DNA from: Croceicoccus mobilis
GTDB taxonomy: Bacteria > Pseudomonadota > Alphaproteobacteria > Sphingomonadales > Sphingomonadaceae
Assembly: GCF_001661965.1 (NCBI RefSeq)
Contig: NZ_LYWZ01000022.1
Span: 620,001 to 684,000 of the forward strand
Direction: 5' to 3'
Length of the DNA stretch: 64,000 nucleotides
The notes below the pieces were generated by a model. It had not been told where the DNA came from. It did no database searches and worked only from the letters and a program-made list of their open reading frames with translations. Below are positions 1 to 8,393 of the stretch, piece by piece. Each line of letters begins with the position of its first letter. Position 1 is the first letter of the stretch. A program made the position numbers and the translations under genes.

Positions 1-201
1 GGTATTCCCGAGGAATTCCGCGAGACCATCTTCCGCCGCTTTGGCCGCGGAGCGGAACACGGCAATCACGACAGCCGCGGCGCAGGGCTCGGCCTTGCGC
101 TCGCCCGCGCCATCGCCATCCGGCATGATATGGAACTGCGCCTCGCGCCCTCCACCATGGGCGCCCGTTTCGAGATGCGCCCCGCGCCCGAAGCCGTTTG
201 A
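1..201 (+). CDS. Sensor histidine kinase, C-terminal fragment
   Basis: Only the last 66 residues are inside the window; the gene enters from the left edge in frame 1 and stops with TGA at 199-201. The fragment has the end of a HATPase_c domain: an F-box-like stretch (IFRRFGRG, near residue 15 of the fragment) followed by the G2 box GAGLGLALARAIA that closes over ATP. It ends about ten residues after the last strand, so nothing follows the kinase core. It would autophosphorylate a histidine in a two-component system, but sensor domain, partner regulator and signal cannot be known from here. Confidence 0.85.
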   Translation, partial: GIPEEFRETIFRRFGRGAEHGNHDSRGAGLGLALARAIAIRHDMELRLAPSTMGARFEMRPAPEAV

Positions 202-260
202 TCGGCCCCGTCAGGCTCGGAACTCTCACCGCCTGCATGCGCTTATCCCTTGGAAAAGCC

Positions 261-286
261 GTGAAAACACGGTAATATAATTTCAC
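261..286 (+). promoter_or_regulatory. Candidate promoter/operator upstream of the bkd operon
   Basis: The 159-base gap between the kinase and bkdA1 is clearly AT-richer than its surroundings. It has a perfect TATAAT at 276-281, and a six-base inverted repeat GTGAAA (261-266) / TTTCAC (281-286) brackets it. No good -35 box sits at 16-18 bases; TTGGAA at 250-255 is 20 bases away. The arrangement would suit an activator or repressor site over the -10 region, but this is inference from sequence only. Confidence 0.3.
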
Positions 287-360
287 GATTATAAAATTTC
301 ATTCTTCCGCTTTCGCAGGCACGAAGATGAGAAAACAAGACGCGTGAGAGGAATGTCGAC

Positions 361-1614
361 GTGAAGGGATCAAACCTCCCCAGGCTCGAACTCCATATCC
401 CGGAGCCGCCTTCGCGGCCCGATACGGAGGTCGATTTCAGCCATGTGAACCGGGGCAAGGCAGGCGCCGTGCGCCGCCCCGACATTGCCGCGCCCGAAGC
501 CGAGATGCGCGATCTGCCCTATGAGCTGATCCGCGTGCTGGACGACGAGAATGCCGCGGTCGGCCCGTGGGACCCGAAGCTGTCTGCCGACACGCTGATC
601 AAGGGCCTGCGCGCGATGATGCTGACCCGCGCTTTCGACGACCGCCTGTTCCGCGCGCACCGGCAGGGCAAGACCAGCTTTTACATGAAATCGACCGGCG
701 AAGAGGCGATTGCCGCCGCGCAATCGATGGCGCTGGACAAGGGGGACATGTTCTTCCCCACCTATCGCGCCCTGGCGTGGCTGCATGCGCGCAACTATCC
801 GCTGACGACGCTTTGCAACCAGATCTTCTCCAACGCGGAAGACCCGCTGGCTGGCAAGCAGCTCCCTATCCTGCATTCGGCGCGGGCATATGATTTCTAC
901 TCGATCAGCGGCAATCTGGGCGTGCGTTTCGTCCACGCCGTGGGCTGGGCGATGGCGTCGGCCTATAAGAACGACACCAAGATTTCGCTGGCTTACGTCG
1001 GTGACGGCACCACGGCAGAGGGCGATTTCCACGAGGCGATGACCTTCGCCGCCGCCTATCGCGCGCCGACGATCCTGTGCGTGACGAACAACCAATACGC
1101 AATTTCCAGCTTTGCCGGGTTCGCCGCGCCCGAACGCCTGCCGTTCGCCGCCAAGGCGCTGGCCTACGGCTTCCCCGGCATCAAGGTCGACGGCAACGAC
1201 TTCCTCGCCGTGTGGGGTGCCACGCAGTGGGCCGCCGAGCGCGCGCGCACCAACAACGGGCCGACTTTGATCGAATTCTACACCTACCGCGCCGAGGGGC
1301 ATTCCACCTCCGACGATCCCAGCGCCTATCGCCCCAAGGACGAGGCGAAGCACTGGCCGCTGGGCGATCCTGTCGAGCGGTTGAAGGGCCACCTCATCGC
1401 GCTTGGCGAATGGAGCGAGGAACAGCACGAAGCGCTGGCGGGCGAGCTGAAGGAGAAGGTGAAGGTCGCGGTCAAGGAAGCCGAAGCCATCGGCACATTG
1501 GGCCAGTCGAAACCGCCCATCGACGAGATGTTCGAGGACGTGTTCGAGGAGCTGGACTGGAGGCTCAAGGAACAGAAGGCCGAGCTGCATAGCCGGCGTG
1601 AAGGGAGGGACTGA
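361..1614 (+). CDS. bkdA1: Branched-chain 2-oxoacid dehydrogenase E1 component, alpha subunit
   Basis: This is the thiamine-diphosphate-dependent decarboxylase subunit (417 residues) of the complex that converts the 2-oxo acids of Val, Leu and Ile to branched acyl-CoA. The TPP motif starts at GDGTTAEGDFHEA (about residue 216) and ends at TNNQYAISS. The ligand region SARAYDFYS and the phosphorylation-loop-like YRAEGHSTSDDPSAYR match branched-chain E1 alpha better than pyruvate E1 alpha. The GTG start at 361 is supported by GAGAGGA upstream. Two bases separate it from the beta-subunit gene, so the two should be cotranscribed. Length and motifs are normal for the family. Confidence 0.93.
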   Translation: MKGSNLPRLELHIPEPPSRPDTEVDFSHVNRGKAGAVRRPDIAAPEAEMRDLPYELIRVLDDENAAVGPWDPKLSADTLIKGLRAMMLTRAFDDRLFRAHRQGKTSFYMKSTGEEAIAAAQSMALDKGDMFFPTYRALAWLHARNYPLTTLCNQIFSNAEDPLAGKQLPILHSARAYDFYSISGNLGVRFVHAVGWAMASAYKNDTKISLAYVGDGTTAEGDFHEAMTFAAAYRAPTILCVTNNQYAISSFAGFAAPERLPFAAKALAYGFPGIKVDGNDFLAVWGATQWAAERARTNNGPTLIEFYTYRAEGHSTSDDPSAYRPKDEAKHWPLGDPVERLKGHLIALGEWSEEQHEALAGELKEKVKVAVKEAEAIGTLGQSKPPIDEMFEDVFEELDWRLKEQKAELHSRREGRD

Positions 1615-1616
1615 TC

Positions 1617-2687
1617 ATGGTAGAGAACCAGCCTTCCGTTAACGACGCGGCGACCGAAACCTATTCCAAGAAAATGAACATGATCCAGGCGCTTAACAGC
1701 GGTCTGGACGTGATGCTGGGCAAGGACGAGGATGTCCTGATCTTTGGCGAGGATGTCGGCTATTTCGGCGGCGTCTTCCGCGTGACCGAGGGTCTGCAGA
1801 ACAAGTACGGCCTGAAACGCTGCTTCGACGCGCCGCTGACCGAAGGCGGCATCATCGGCAGCGCCATCGGCATGGGCGCATACGGCCTGCGTCCGGTGCC
1901 CGAGATCCAGTTCGCGGACTATATCCTCCCCGCCTATGATCAGCTGGTGAGCGAGGCGGCGCGCCTGCGCTACCGCTCCAACGGCGAGTTCTGGGCCCCG
2001 ATCACGGTGCGCACCCCCTATGGCGGCGGCATCTTCGGCGGGCAGACGCACAGCCAGAGCCCCGAGGCGATCTTTGCTCATGTCACGGGGCTGAAGACGG
2101 TGATCCCGTCCAACCCCTATGACGCCAAGGGCCTCTTGATCGCCAGTATCGAGAGCAACGACCCGGTCGTCTTCCTCGAACCCAAGCGCCTGTATAACGG
2201 CCCGTTTTATGGCCGCCCCGACGAGGAGCTGAAGACGTGGGCCAATTCGGGCGATGACAGCGCCGAAGTGCCGCTGGGCCATTACGAGGTTCCGCTGGGT
2301 CAGGCCGCGATCCTGCGCCCCGGCCGCGAGGCCACCGTGCTCGCCTATGGCACCATGGTGCATGTGGCAAAGGCCGGGATCGAGGACAGCGGCGTCGATG
2401 CCGAGCTGATCGACCTGCGCTCCATCGTGCCACTCGACATCGACACCATCGTGCGCAGCGTGAAAAAGACCGGCCGCTGCATCATCCTGCACGAAGCATC
2501 GCGCTATGGCGGGTTCGGCGGGGAACTATCGGCGCTGGTGCAGGAGCGTTGCTTCGACCATCTGCGCGCGCCGATCGCACGGGTCTGCGGCTATGACATG
2601 CCCTATCCGCATGCGTTCGAATGGGATTATTTCCCCGGCCCGATCCGTCTCGCCCGCGCCCTGAAAACTGCCGTGGAGTATCGCTGA
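1617..2687 (+). CDS. bkdA2: Branched-chain 2-oxoacid dehydrogenase E1 component, beta subunit
   Basis: A 356-residue partner of E1 alpha in the alpha2-beta2 heterotetramer. It shows the transketolase-like pyrimidine-binding fold: GEDVGYFGGVFRVTEGL near residue 45, the conserved PLTEGGIIGSAIGMG, and RTPYGGGIFGGQTHSQSPE in the middle. The C-terminal transketolase domain has the usual LIDLRSIVPLDIDTI. The ATG follows the alpha stop by two bases, and the stop codon TGA shares its last base with the ATG of the E2 gene. Translational coupling along the three genes is therefore likely. Confidence 0.93.
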   Translation: MVENQPSVNDAATETYSKKMNMIQALNSGLDVMLGKDEDVLIFGEDVGYFGGVFRVTEGLQNKYGLKRCFDAPLTEGGIIGSAIGMGAYGLRPVPEIQFADYILPAYDQLVSEAARLRYRSNGEFWAPITVRTPYGGGIFGGQTHSQSPEAIFAHVTGLKTVIPSNPYDAKGLLIASIESNDPVVFLEPKRLYNGPFYGRPDEELKTWANSGDDSAEVPLGHYEVPLGQAAILRPGREATVLAYGTMVHVAKAGIEDSGVDAELIDLRSIVPLDIDTIVRSVKKTGRCIILHEASRYGGFGGELSALVQERCFDHLRAPIARVCGYDMPYPHAFEWDYFPGPIRLARALKTAVEYR

Positions 2688-3934
2688 TGGGGACCTATCA
2701 TTTCCGCTTGCCCGACATCGGCGAAGGCGTGGCCGAGGCCGAGCTTACCGTCTGGCACGTCTCTGTCGGCGACAGAATCGAGGAAGACGATCCGCTGTGC
2801 GACGTGATGACCGATAAGGCCACCGTCGACATGACCACGCCTGTCGGCGGCACCGTAACCGCGATTCACGGCAAGGTGGGCGAGATGCGTGCCGTCGGCT
2901 CGGTTCTGGTCGAGCTGGAGGTCGAGGGTGAAGGCAATGCCGCCCCCGCGGCCAAGGAGGAAGCGACCGCTCCCGCTCCGGCGCCCGCGCCCGCGCCAGC
3001 ACCGGCCCCGGCCCCGACACCTGCGCCCAAACCGACCCCAGCGCCAAAGCCTGCCCCCAGCCCGTCGAGCAGCGCGCCCGCCAGCTTCCCGCTGGCCGCG
3101 CCTGCAACGCGCCGCCGCGCGGCAAAGCTGGGCATCGATCTCGAACGGATCCGGGGCACGGGCCGAAACGGGCGCATCACGCCCGAGGATATCGACCGCT
3201 ATCTGGCGGGCGGCGACGATCGCTATGCCACGCGCTCTGGCGTGGAAGAGATCGAGATCATGGGCCTTCGCCGCCGCATCGCGCAGAAAATGGAAGATTC
3301 ATGGCGGCGCATCCCGCACATCACCTATGTCGAGGAAATCGACGTCACCGAGCTGGAAAACACCCGCGCGGCCTTGAACGCCAGCCGCGCGAGCGACCAG
3401 CCCAAGCTGACGATCCTGCCCTTCTTCGTGCGCGCATTGGTCAAGGCGCTGCCCGATTTCCCGCATTGCAATGCGCATTACGACGATGAAGCGGGACTGC
3501 TTCGCCAGCATAATCCCATCCATTGCGGCATCGCCACCGCGACCGAAAAGGGGCTGGCCGTTCCGGTGCTGAAAAACGCGGAAACCATGGACCTTTGGAA
3601 ATGCGCCGAGGAAATCGCCCGCATCTCCGCCGCCACGCGTGACGGCAAGGCCAGCCGCGAGGAACTGACCGGATCGACCATCACAATCACCTCGCTGGGG
3701 CCGATCGCGGGCGTTACCACCACGCCGATCATCAATGCGCCGGAAACCGCGATCGTCGGCCCGAACAAGATCACCGAGAAACTGACCCGCGTGAATGGCG
3801 AAATCGTGACGCGGAAGGTGATGAACATGTCATCCAGCTTCGATCACCGCATCGTCGATGGCTATGAAGCCGCGCAATTCGTGCAGGCGATGAAGCGCCT
3901 GCTCGAAACTCCGGCTTTATTGTTTATCGACTAA
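2687..3934 (+). CDS. bkdB: Dihydrolipoamide acyltransferase (E2) of branched-chain 2-oxoacid dehydrogenase
   Basis: A 415-residue core enzyme that moves the acyl group from E1 to CoA. One lipoyl domain occupies residues 1-80, with lipoylation lysine in VMTDKATVDM. A very Ala/Pro-rich linker (about 95-130) precedes the peripheral-subunit-binding domain (about 135-175; RRRAAKLGIDLERIRGTGRNG). The catalytic domain ends with the active-site signature SSFDHRIVDGYEAA. The start chosen is the ATG in TGATG at 2685-2689, which begins directly with the lipoyl domain; an upstream in-frame start would overlap E1 beta by 66 bases. The E3 dehydrogenase gene is not nearby, so E3 must come from another locus. 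Confidence 0.94.
   Translation: MGTYHFRLPDIGEGVAEAELTVWHVSVGDRIEEDDPLCDVMTDKATVDMTTPVGGTVTAIHGKVGEMRAVGSVLVELEVEGEGNAAPAAKEEATAPAPAPAPAPAPAPAPTPAPKPTPAPKPAPSPSSSAPASFPLAAPATRRRAAKLGIDLERIRGTGRNGRITPEDIDRYLAGGDDRYATRSGVEEIEIMGLRRRIAQKMEDSWRRIPHITYVEEIDVTELENTRAALNASRASDQPKLTILPFFVRALVKALPDFPHCNAHYDDEAGLLRQHNPIHCGIATATEKGLAVPVLKNAETMDLWKCAEEIARISAATRDGKASREELTGSTITITSLGPIAGVTTTPIINAPETAIVGPNKITEKLTRVNGEIVTRKVMNMSSSFDHRIVDGYEAAQFVQAMKRLLETPALLFID
2968..3075 (+). repeat. Ala-Pro coding repeat in the E2 linker
   Basis: A run of alternating GCN and CCN codons encodes the swinging-arm linker between the lipoyl and subunit-binding domains. The DNA is low in complexity and could vary in length between strains. 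It is coding repeat DNA, not an array. Confidence 0.7.
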
Positions 3935-3936
3935 GC

Positions 3937-3965
3937 GCCGCGGCCGGTCACGAACCGGCTGCGGC
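3937..3965. terminator. Stem-loop between convergent genes
   Basis: A 12-pair stem including one G-T wobble (arms 3937-3948 and 3954-3965, loop CACGA) lies exactly between the E2 stop and the stop of the convergent DUF305 gene. It lacks a T-run on either strand, so it is at most a weak bidirectional terminator or transcript-end stabiliser. Confidence 0.4.
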
Positions 3966-3973
3966 CAGCCGTG

Positions 3974-4537
3974 TCACGGCAGGTTCGGCTCCCAATCGCC
4001 CTCGTTCAGCTCGCCCTCGAACTTGGGCACCGGGCGCTGCAGCGCCTCTTCGCGGGTGGCGGCGACGCCGTTCGCCTCGATATCGTCGATCAGCCATTTC
4101 ATCTCGGCGATCTCCTTGCGCTGGGCGCGGATGATGCCATTGGCGAGTTCGCGCACCCGCGCATCCTTGATCCCCGCGCGTTCGCTGGTCATGATCGCGA
4201 TGGAATGGTGCGGGATCATGGCGGACATGTATTCGCTGTCATCCACCGTGACCTGGCTGCGCACGAGGAACAGCGACAGCGCGAAAGTCACGACCGCGAC
4301 GCCGATGATCGTCCAGTTCTTGGCCGTGCTGCGATACATGCCCCACATGAACAGCAGCATGACGACCGCCATGACCGCGCCCATGACGAACATCATCCAG
4401 AAACGCGTCTCGCTCCACATCACATGGTCGAGCGCATAGGTGTTGAGATACATCAGCCCGAACATGATGACGGTGGACGTGCCCACCATCGCCATGAATC
4501 TCTTGTAATTTCCCTTCCCGTGTTTGCTGTCGTCCAT
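3974..4537 (-). CDS. DUF305-containing membrane protein
   Basis: 187 residues. Three hydrophobic segments fill residues about 15-105, rich in Met and Trp. A short DUF305 core follows in the C-terminal half: EYMSAMIPHHSIAIMTSE, then ELANGIIRAQRKEIAEMKW. The HH pair and Met residues of DUF305 proteins are often linked to copper or heavy-metal settings, but the function of this family is not settled. The gene points at the bkd operon and has no close partner. The ATG at 4535-4537 fits the first membrane segment; an upstream start was not favoured because it adds only charged, unconserved residues. Confidence 0.82.
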   Translation of the reverse strand: MDDSKHGKGNYKRFMAMVGTSTVIMFGLMYLNTYALDHVMWSETRFWMMFVMGAVMAVVMLLFMWGMYRSTAKNWTIIGVAVVTFALSLFLVRSQVTVDDSEYMSAMIPHHSIAIMTSERAGIKDARVRELANGIIRAQRKEIAEMKWLIDDIEANGVAATREEALQRPVPKFEGELNEGDWEPNLP

Positions 4538-4741
4538 GGGGCGTGTCTCCTGTTGCTGCGTCGCTTATCGACGCCCGCACCCCCGTTTCGGTTCCGCAGC
4601 GGATGGGCTGCCGCTCGCCTGCGGTGGCTGCGAGTGCCTCTTCCAATGGCCGAATAGCAGTTTTGCGACATTTCTGGCCAAAAGCGGACTGTCGGTTAAC
4701 GACCGATTGCGGACGTTCTCAGCACATGTCATTTCAAGCGC

Positions 4742-5242
4742 ATGAAAGGTCTTGGATTTATCGTTACACTTGCAGTTCCGGTGGTTGCTGTGAGTGCTCT
4801 GTGGTGGTCACAAAACCGATCGCTTACAACCGACGAACGCCTGCTGTTTTCAAAGCTAGACGCAGCGGTGACGCATGAACCGCCGCGAGCTAGAGATATT
4901 ATCGCCTCATTCGGCCTGCCTGACGATTGCCAGCACAAATCTTGCTTCTTCGAAGCCATGAAAATTGGCGGACTGCGCATTGATGGCGGCAACCTTAGAC
5001 AACAAGCAGATGGGATAATTTTCGTGTTGGAAGGCTTCAGCGATACCTGCATCAGAGCGGATAGAGTGGCGTCCTATTTCGATGCGAATGAGCCAGAGCA
5101 GTCGTGCCGCGATGCTTTATGCTGGTATGCCGATGCTCAGCATGAGTGGGGCATCATCACATTTGAACTTGAGCACCCGAACTCTCAGTGTGTCTCGTCT
5201 GCTGTCATAAATTCTTTGCCAGAGCATCGCTTAAACAGTTGA
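4742..5242 (+). CDS. Hypothetical single-pass membrane or secreted protein, low GC
   Basis: 166 residues, function not recognised. Residues 5-22 are hydrophobic (FIVTLAVPVVAVSALWW) and would anchor or export it. The rest is soluble-looking, with seven cysteines, several spaced as if to form disulfides. Base composition is near 50% GC and codons such as AGA, TTA and ATA appear, unlike the GC-rich genes on both sides. That suggests recent acquisition or weak expression. It stands alone between DUF305 (divergent) and gpmA. The ATG is the first available and no strong ribosome-binding site precedes it. Confidence 0.55.
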   Translation: MKGLGFIVTLAVPVVAVSALWWSQNRSLTTDERLLFSKLDAAVTHEPPRARDIIASFGLPDDCQHKSCFFEAMKIGGLRIDGGNLRQQADGIIFVLEGFSDTCIRADRVASYFDANEPEQSCRDALCWYADAQHEWGIITFELEHPNSQCVSSAVINSLPEHRLNS

Positions 5243-5541
5243 ACGTCACGTCCGCTACCCACCCCATTTCAGCCATTAGCCCATAAATTTTGCGACACCC
5301 GAAAGCTGCCGCAGCCACGGCAAAGCCGCAGCTGTCACATTGAACGGATCGCTACGGGCTGACCGTCCTTGCGCCAAAGACCGGTTTCTTCAGCCGGGGC
5401 GCTGGCGGCCCCGCTGCGCGGCGGGCCGCGCGGGCGCAACAGGCCCGCTCCCCCTCACGCGCCCTTTTCAAATCAGCGCCCCGCCGTTAGGGGCTGCTGA
5501 AAGAGTGAAATGCCTGCCTTTCGAAGGAGCCGTTCCCGACC
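5243..5541. other. Intergenic region before gpmA
   Basis: About 300 bases without a convincing gene. The first 90 bases share the lower GC of the preceding orphan gene. From about 5396 to 5465 it turns extremely GC-rich, with interleaved GGCC/GCGG inverted repeats that could fold but have no T-run. AAGGAG at about 5526-5530 is the likely ribosome-binding site of gpmA. No clear sigma-70 promoter was seen. Confidence 0.5.
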
Positions 5542-6234
5542 ATGACCGAAGCCACCCTTATCCTCGTTCGCCACGGACAATCGCAGTGGAACCTGGAAAA
5601 CCGCTTCACCGGCTGGTGGGACGTCGATCTCACCGAAAAGGGCGAGGCCGAGGCCGTGGCCGCAGGCAAGTTGATGCTGGAAAAGGGCGTGCTGCCCACC
5701 GTCGCCTTCACCTCGCTGCAGACCCGCGCGATCCGCACGCTGCACATGGCATTGGACAATGCGGGCCGGTCGTGGATCCCCGAGACCAAGAGCTGGCTCT
5801 TGAACGAGCGTCACTATGGCGGGCTCACCGGCCTCGACAAGCAGGAGACGCGCGACAAGCATGGCGACGAGCAGGTTCATATCTGGCGTCGCAGCTTTGA
5901 CACCCCGCCGCCGCCCATCGAAAAGGGCAGCCAGTACGACCCCGGCAACGACCCGCGCTATGCCGGGATCGACGTGCCCCTGACCGAGAGCCTGAAGGAC
6001 ACCATCGCCCGCGTTCTGCCCTATTACGAGGAGCAGGTCGTGCCGCAGCTGAAGAAGGGCGAGACGGTCATCATCTCCGCCCACGGCAATTCGCTGCGCG
6101 CTCTGGTCAAGCACCTTTCGGGCATTTCGGACGAGGACATCACCGGCCTCGAGATTCCGACCGGCCAGCCCATCGTCTACCCGTTCAAGGATGGCGCGCC
6201 TGCGGGCGAGCGGTCCTATCTTTCCGAAGGCTGA
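5542..6234 (+). CDS. gpmA: 2,3-bisphosphoglycerate-dependent phosphoglycerate mutase
   Basis: Glycolytic enzyme interconverting 3- and 2-phosphoglycerate (230 residues, typical for the dPGM family). The phosphohistidine motif [10 protein letters not shown] begins at residue 8. [29 protein letters not shown] (catalytic Glu) and [13 protein letters not shown] (second catalytic His) are all intact. It is the first gene of a forward run continuing through purE and purK; only four bases separate it from purE. Confidence 0.96.
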   Translation: MTEATLILVRHGQSQWNLENRFTGWWDVDLTEKGEAEAVAAGKLMLEKGVLPTVAFTSLQTRAIRTLHMALDNAGRSWIPETKSWLLNERHYGGLTGLDKQETRDKHGDEQVHIWRRSFDTPPPPIEKGSQYDPGNDPRYAGIDVPLTESLKDTIARVLPYYEEQVVPQLKKGETVIISAHGNSLRALVKHLSGISDEDITGLEIPTGQPIVYPFKDGAPAGERSYLSEG

Positions 6235-6238
6235 GGGC

Positions 6239-6721
6239 ATGAGCGCACCTGTCGCCATCGTGATGGGCAGCCAGTCGGACTGGCCGACCATGAAATGCGC
6301 CGCCGAAGTGCTCGGCGAGCTGGGCGTCGCGCATGACTGCCGCATTGTTTCGGCCCATCGCACCCCCGACCGCATGGCCGATTTCGCGCATGGGGCGCAC
6401 GGCGAAGGTTTCAAGGTGATTATCGCGGGCGCAGGCGGCGCGGCGCATCTGCCGGGCATGATCGCGGCGATGACGCATCTTCCCGTGCTGGGCGTGCCGG
6501 TAAAATCCAGCATGCTGTCGGGCCACGATTCGCTGCTGTCCATCGTGCAGATGCCGGGCGGCGTTCCGGTCGGCACGCTGGCCATCGGCGAAGCCGGCGC
6601 GAAAAACGCGGGGCTGCTGGCCGCCGCGATCCTTGCCACCAGTGACGAAGCGCTGACCACGCGGCTGAAAGAATGGCGGCAGGGCCAGACCGATGCCGTG
6701 GCCGAACGGCCCGTCGACTGA
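6239..6721 (+). CDS. purE: N5-carboxyaminoimidazole ribonucleotide mutase
   Basis: Catalyses N5-CAIR to CAIR in purine synthesis, acting after PurK. The 160-residue protein has the class I PurE signature: [10 protein letters not shown] at the phosphate-binding loop, SAHRTPDRM, and [17 protein letters not shown]. The ATG at 6239 gives the canonical N-terminus ([14 protein letters not shown]); a longer frame would begin inside gpmA. It lies four bases after gpmA and 12 before purK, so all three are probably one transcript. Confidence 0.96.
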   Translation: MSAPVAIVMGSQSDWPTMKCAAEVLGELGVAHDCRIVSAHRTPDRMADFAHGAHGEGFKVIIAGAGGAAHLPGMIAAMTHLPVLGVPVKSSMLSGHDSLLSIVQMPGGVPVGTLAIGEAGAKNAGLLAAAILATSDEALTTRLKEWRQGQTDAVAERPVD

Positions 6722-6733
6722 GCGCATAGACCC

Positions 6734-7813
6734 ATGACCAGCGTCCCTCTCCCGCCCGGCAGCACTATCGGCATCCTTGGCGGTGGCCAGCTGGGCCGGA
6801 TGCTGGCGATGTCGGCTGCGCAGCTTGGCTATCGCTGCCATGTCTATGCGCCCGAAAAGGACAGTGTCGCCGCAGAGGTGAGCGCCGCCTTTACCTGCGG
6901 CCCCTATGGCGACACCGAAAAGCTGCAGCGTTTCGCCGCGGCCTGCGATGTCATCACCTATGAATTCGAGAACGTGCCGGTCGGCCCGATGTCGCTCCTT
7001 GGCGATACGCCGCTGCGCGCGCCCGTCCGCGCGCTGGAGATCGCGCAGGACCGACTAGCCGAAAAGCGGTTCGTCGCGCATCAGGGCGGCGCCCCCGCCC
7101 CGTTCAAGGCGGTGGCCAGCGAAGCCGAATTCAACGCCGCCATCGAAGAGATCGGCACGCCCGGCATATTGAAAACGCGCCGCGACGGCTATGATGGCAA
7201 GGGCCAGTGGCGCATCATGTCGCCCAAGGACTCGGAAGACCTCGTCCTTCCCGATACCAGGCTGATCTACGAAGGCTTCGTCAATTTCACCGCCGAGTTC
7301 TCGGTGATCCTCGTGCGCGGCATGGATGGTGAGATCCGTTTCTGGGACAGCGCCCATAACGAACACAAGGCAGGCATCCTCTCGCGCTCCACCGTGCCGG
7401 CAGGCGATGCCATCAACGCGCAGGTCCCCGCGGCCCGTGCATTGGCCGCAAAGGTGGCAGAAGCGCTGGGCTATATCGGTGTGCTGACGCTGGAATTCTT
7501 CGCGACCGACAGTGGCCCCGTCTTCAACGAGATGGCCCCGCGCGTACATAATTCCGGGCACTGGACGATAGAGGGCGCGCGCACGAGCCAGTTCGAAAAC
7601 CATATCCGCGCGATCTGCGGATTGCCGCTGGGGCTGACCGATCTGATCGTGCCATCGGCACGGATGGACAATCTGATTGGTGACGAAGCGCGCGAATGGC
7701 TTGCGTTGCTGGCCGATCCGGCCAATCACCTGCATCTATATGGCAAGGACGAGATCCGGGATGGCCGCAAGATGGGCCATGTCACTCGCCTGCTGACGGA
7801 CGGGTCGACCTGA
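6734..7813 (+). CDS. purK: 5-(carboxyamino)imidazole ribonucleotide synthase
   Basis: ATP-grasp enzyme making N5-CAIR from AIR, bicarbonate and ATP, the substrate of the neighbouring PurE. 359 residues. The N-terminal pre-ATP-grasp fold is IGILGGGQLGRMLA. The ATP-grasp domain carries LKTRRDGYDGKGQW and the metal-binding EFFATDSGPVFNEMAPRVHN. Length and order match the family. Confidence 0.95.
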   Translation: MTSVPLPPGSTIGILGGGQLGRMLAMSAAQLGYRCHVYAPEKDSVAAEVSAAFTCGPYGDTEKLQRFAAACDVITYEFENVPVGPMSLLGDTPLRAPVRALEIAQDRLAEKRFVAHQGGAPAPFKAVASEAEFNAAIEEIGTPGILKTRRDGYDGKGQWRIMSPKDSEDLVLPDTRLIYEGFVNFTAEFSVILVRGMDGEIRFWDSAHNEHKAGILSRSTVPAGDAINAQVPAARALAAKVAEALGYIGVLTLEFFATDSGPVFNEMAPRVHNSGHWTIEGARTSQFENHIRAICGLPLGLTDLIVPSARMDNLIGDEAREWLALLADPANHLHLYGKDEIRDGRKMGHVTRLLTDGST

Positions 7814-7848
7814 ACGAGGGGTCATGGAATGATGGGGAGCATGGTGCG

Positions 7849-8340
7849 ATGACGGGGCCTGAACTTTTCCTCGTTTTCGCGCGTGCGCAGAACGGGGTGA
7901 TCGGTGCAAAGGGGCGGCTCCCTTGGCACATCCCGGCAGACCTTGCCCATTTCAAGCGGCTGACCATGGGCACCCCCATGATCATGGGCCGCGCCACTTA
8001 CGATTCCCTGCCCGGCGTATTGCCGGGCCGCCGCCATATCGTGCTGACCCGCGATGCGGAGTGGGAGGGCGAGGATGCCGAGGTCGCGCATGACCTCGAA
8101 TCCGCGATCCACATGGCCAATGCCGCGCGCATCGCGGTGATCGGCGGCGCGGATCTTTTCGCCCAGACCCTTCCCCTTGCCCGGCGGATCGAACTGACCG
8201 AAATCCACCGCGATTACGATGGCGATGTCACCATGCCGCCGCTTGCCGCAGACGAATGGGAAGAGATCGCCCGCACCGACCATCCGGAGGAAGGCACCCG
8301 CCCCGGCTACAGCTTCGTCACGCTGAAGCGCAAAGGCTGA
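7849..8340 (+). CDS. folA: Dihydrofolate reductase
   Basis: NADPH-dependent reduction of dihydrofolate (163 residues). It shows FARAQNGVIGAKGRLPWHIPAD with the active-site acidic residue in PADLAHF, then MIMGRATYDSLPGVLPGRRH and the cofactor loop VIGGADLF. The ATG at 7849 is chosen because the DHFR fold begins eight residues later and GGGAG precedes it; a frame opening earlier overlaps the end of purK. It sits in the forward housekeeping run with no promoter evident. Confidence 0.93.
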   Translation: MTGPELFLVFARAQNGVIGAKGRLPWHIPADLAHFKRLTMGTPMIMGRATYDSLPGVLPGRRHIVLTRDAEWEGEDAEVAHDLESAIHMANAARIAVIGGADLFAQTLPLARRIELTEIHRDYDGDVTMPPLAADEWEEIARTDHPEEGTRPGYSFVTLKRKG

Positions 8341-8393
8341 GCCGTAACCCGCGCTTGAGGGCAGGCGCGGGGGCGACTAGACCGCCGCAATCC

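Noticed and set aside
370-1590. A 406-codon open frame antisense to bkdA1
   Set aside because: Shadow frame; the sense frame shows full E1 alpha motifs and a ribosome-binding site.
2968-3075. Possible CRISPR-like repeat
   Set aside because: The repeat is in frame and encodes the Ala-Pro linker of E2; no spacers.
8341-8393. FMN riboswitch before ribF
   Set aside because: The gap is only 53 bases, too short for the aptamer, and the RFN conserved segments are absent.
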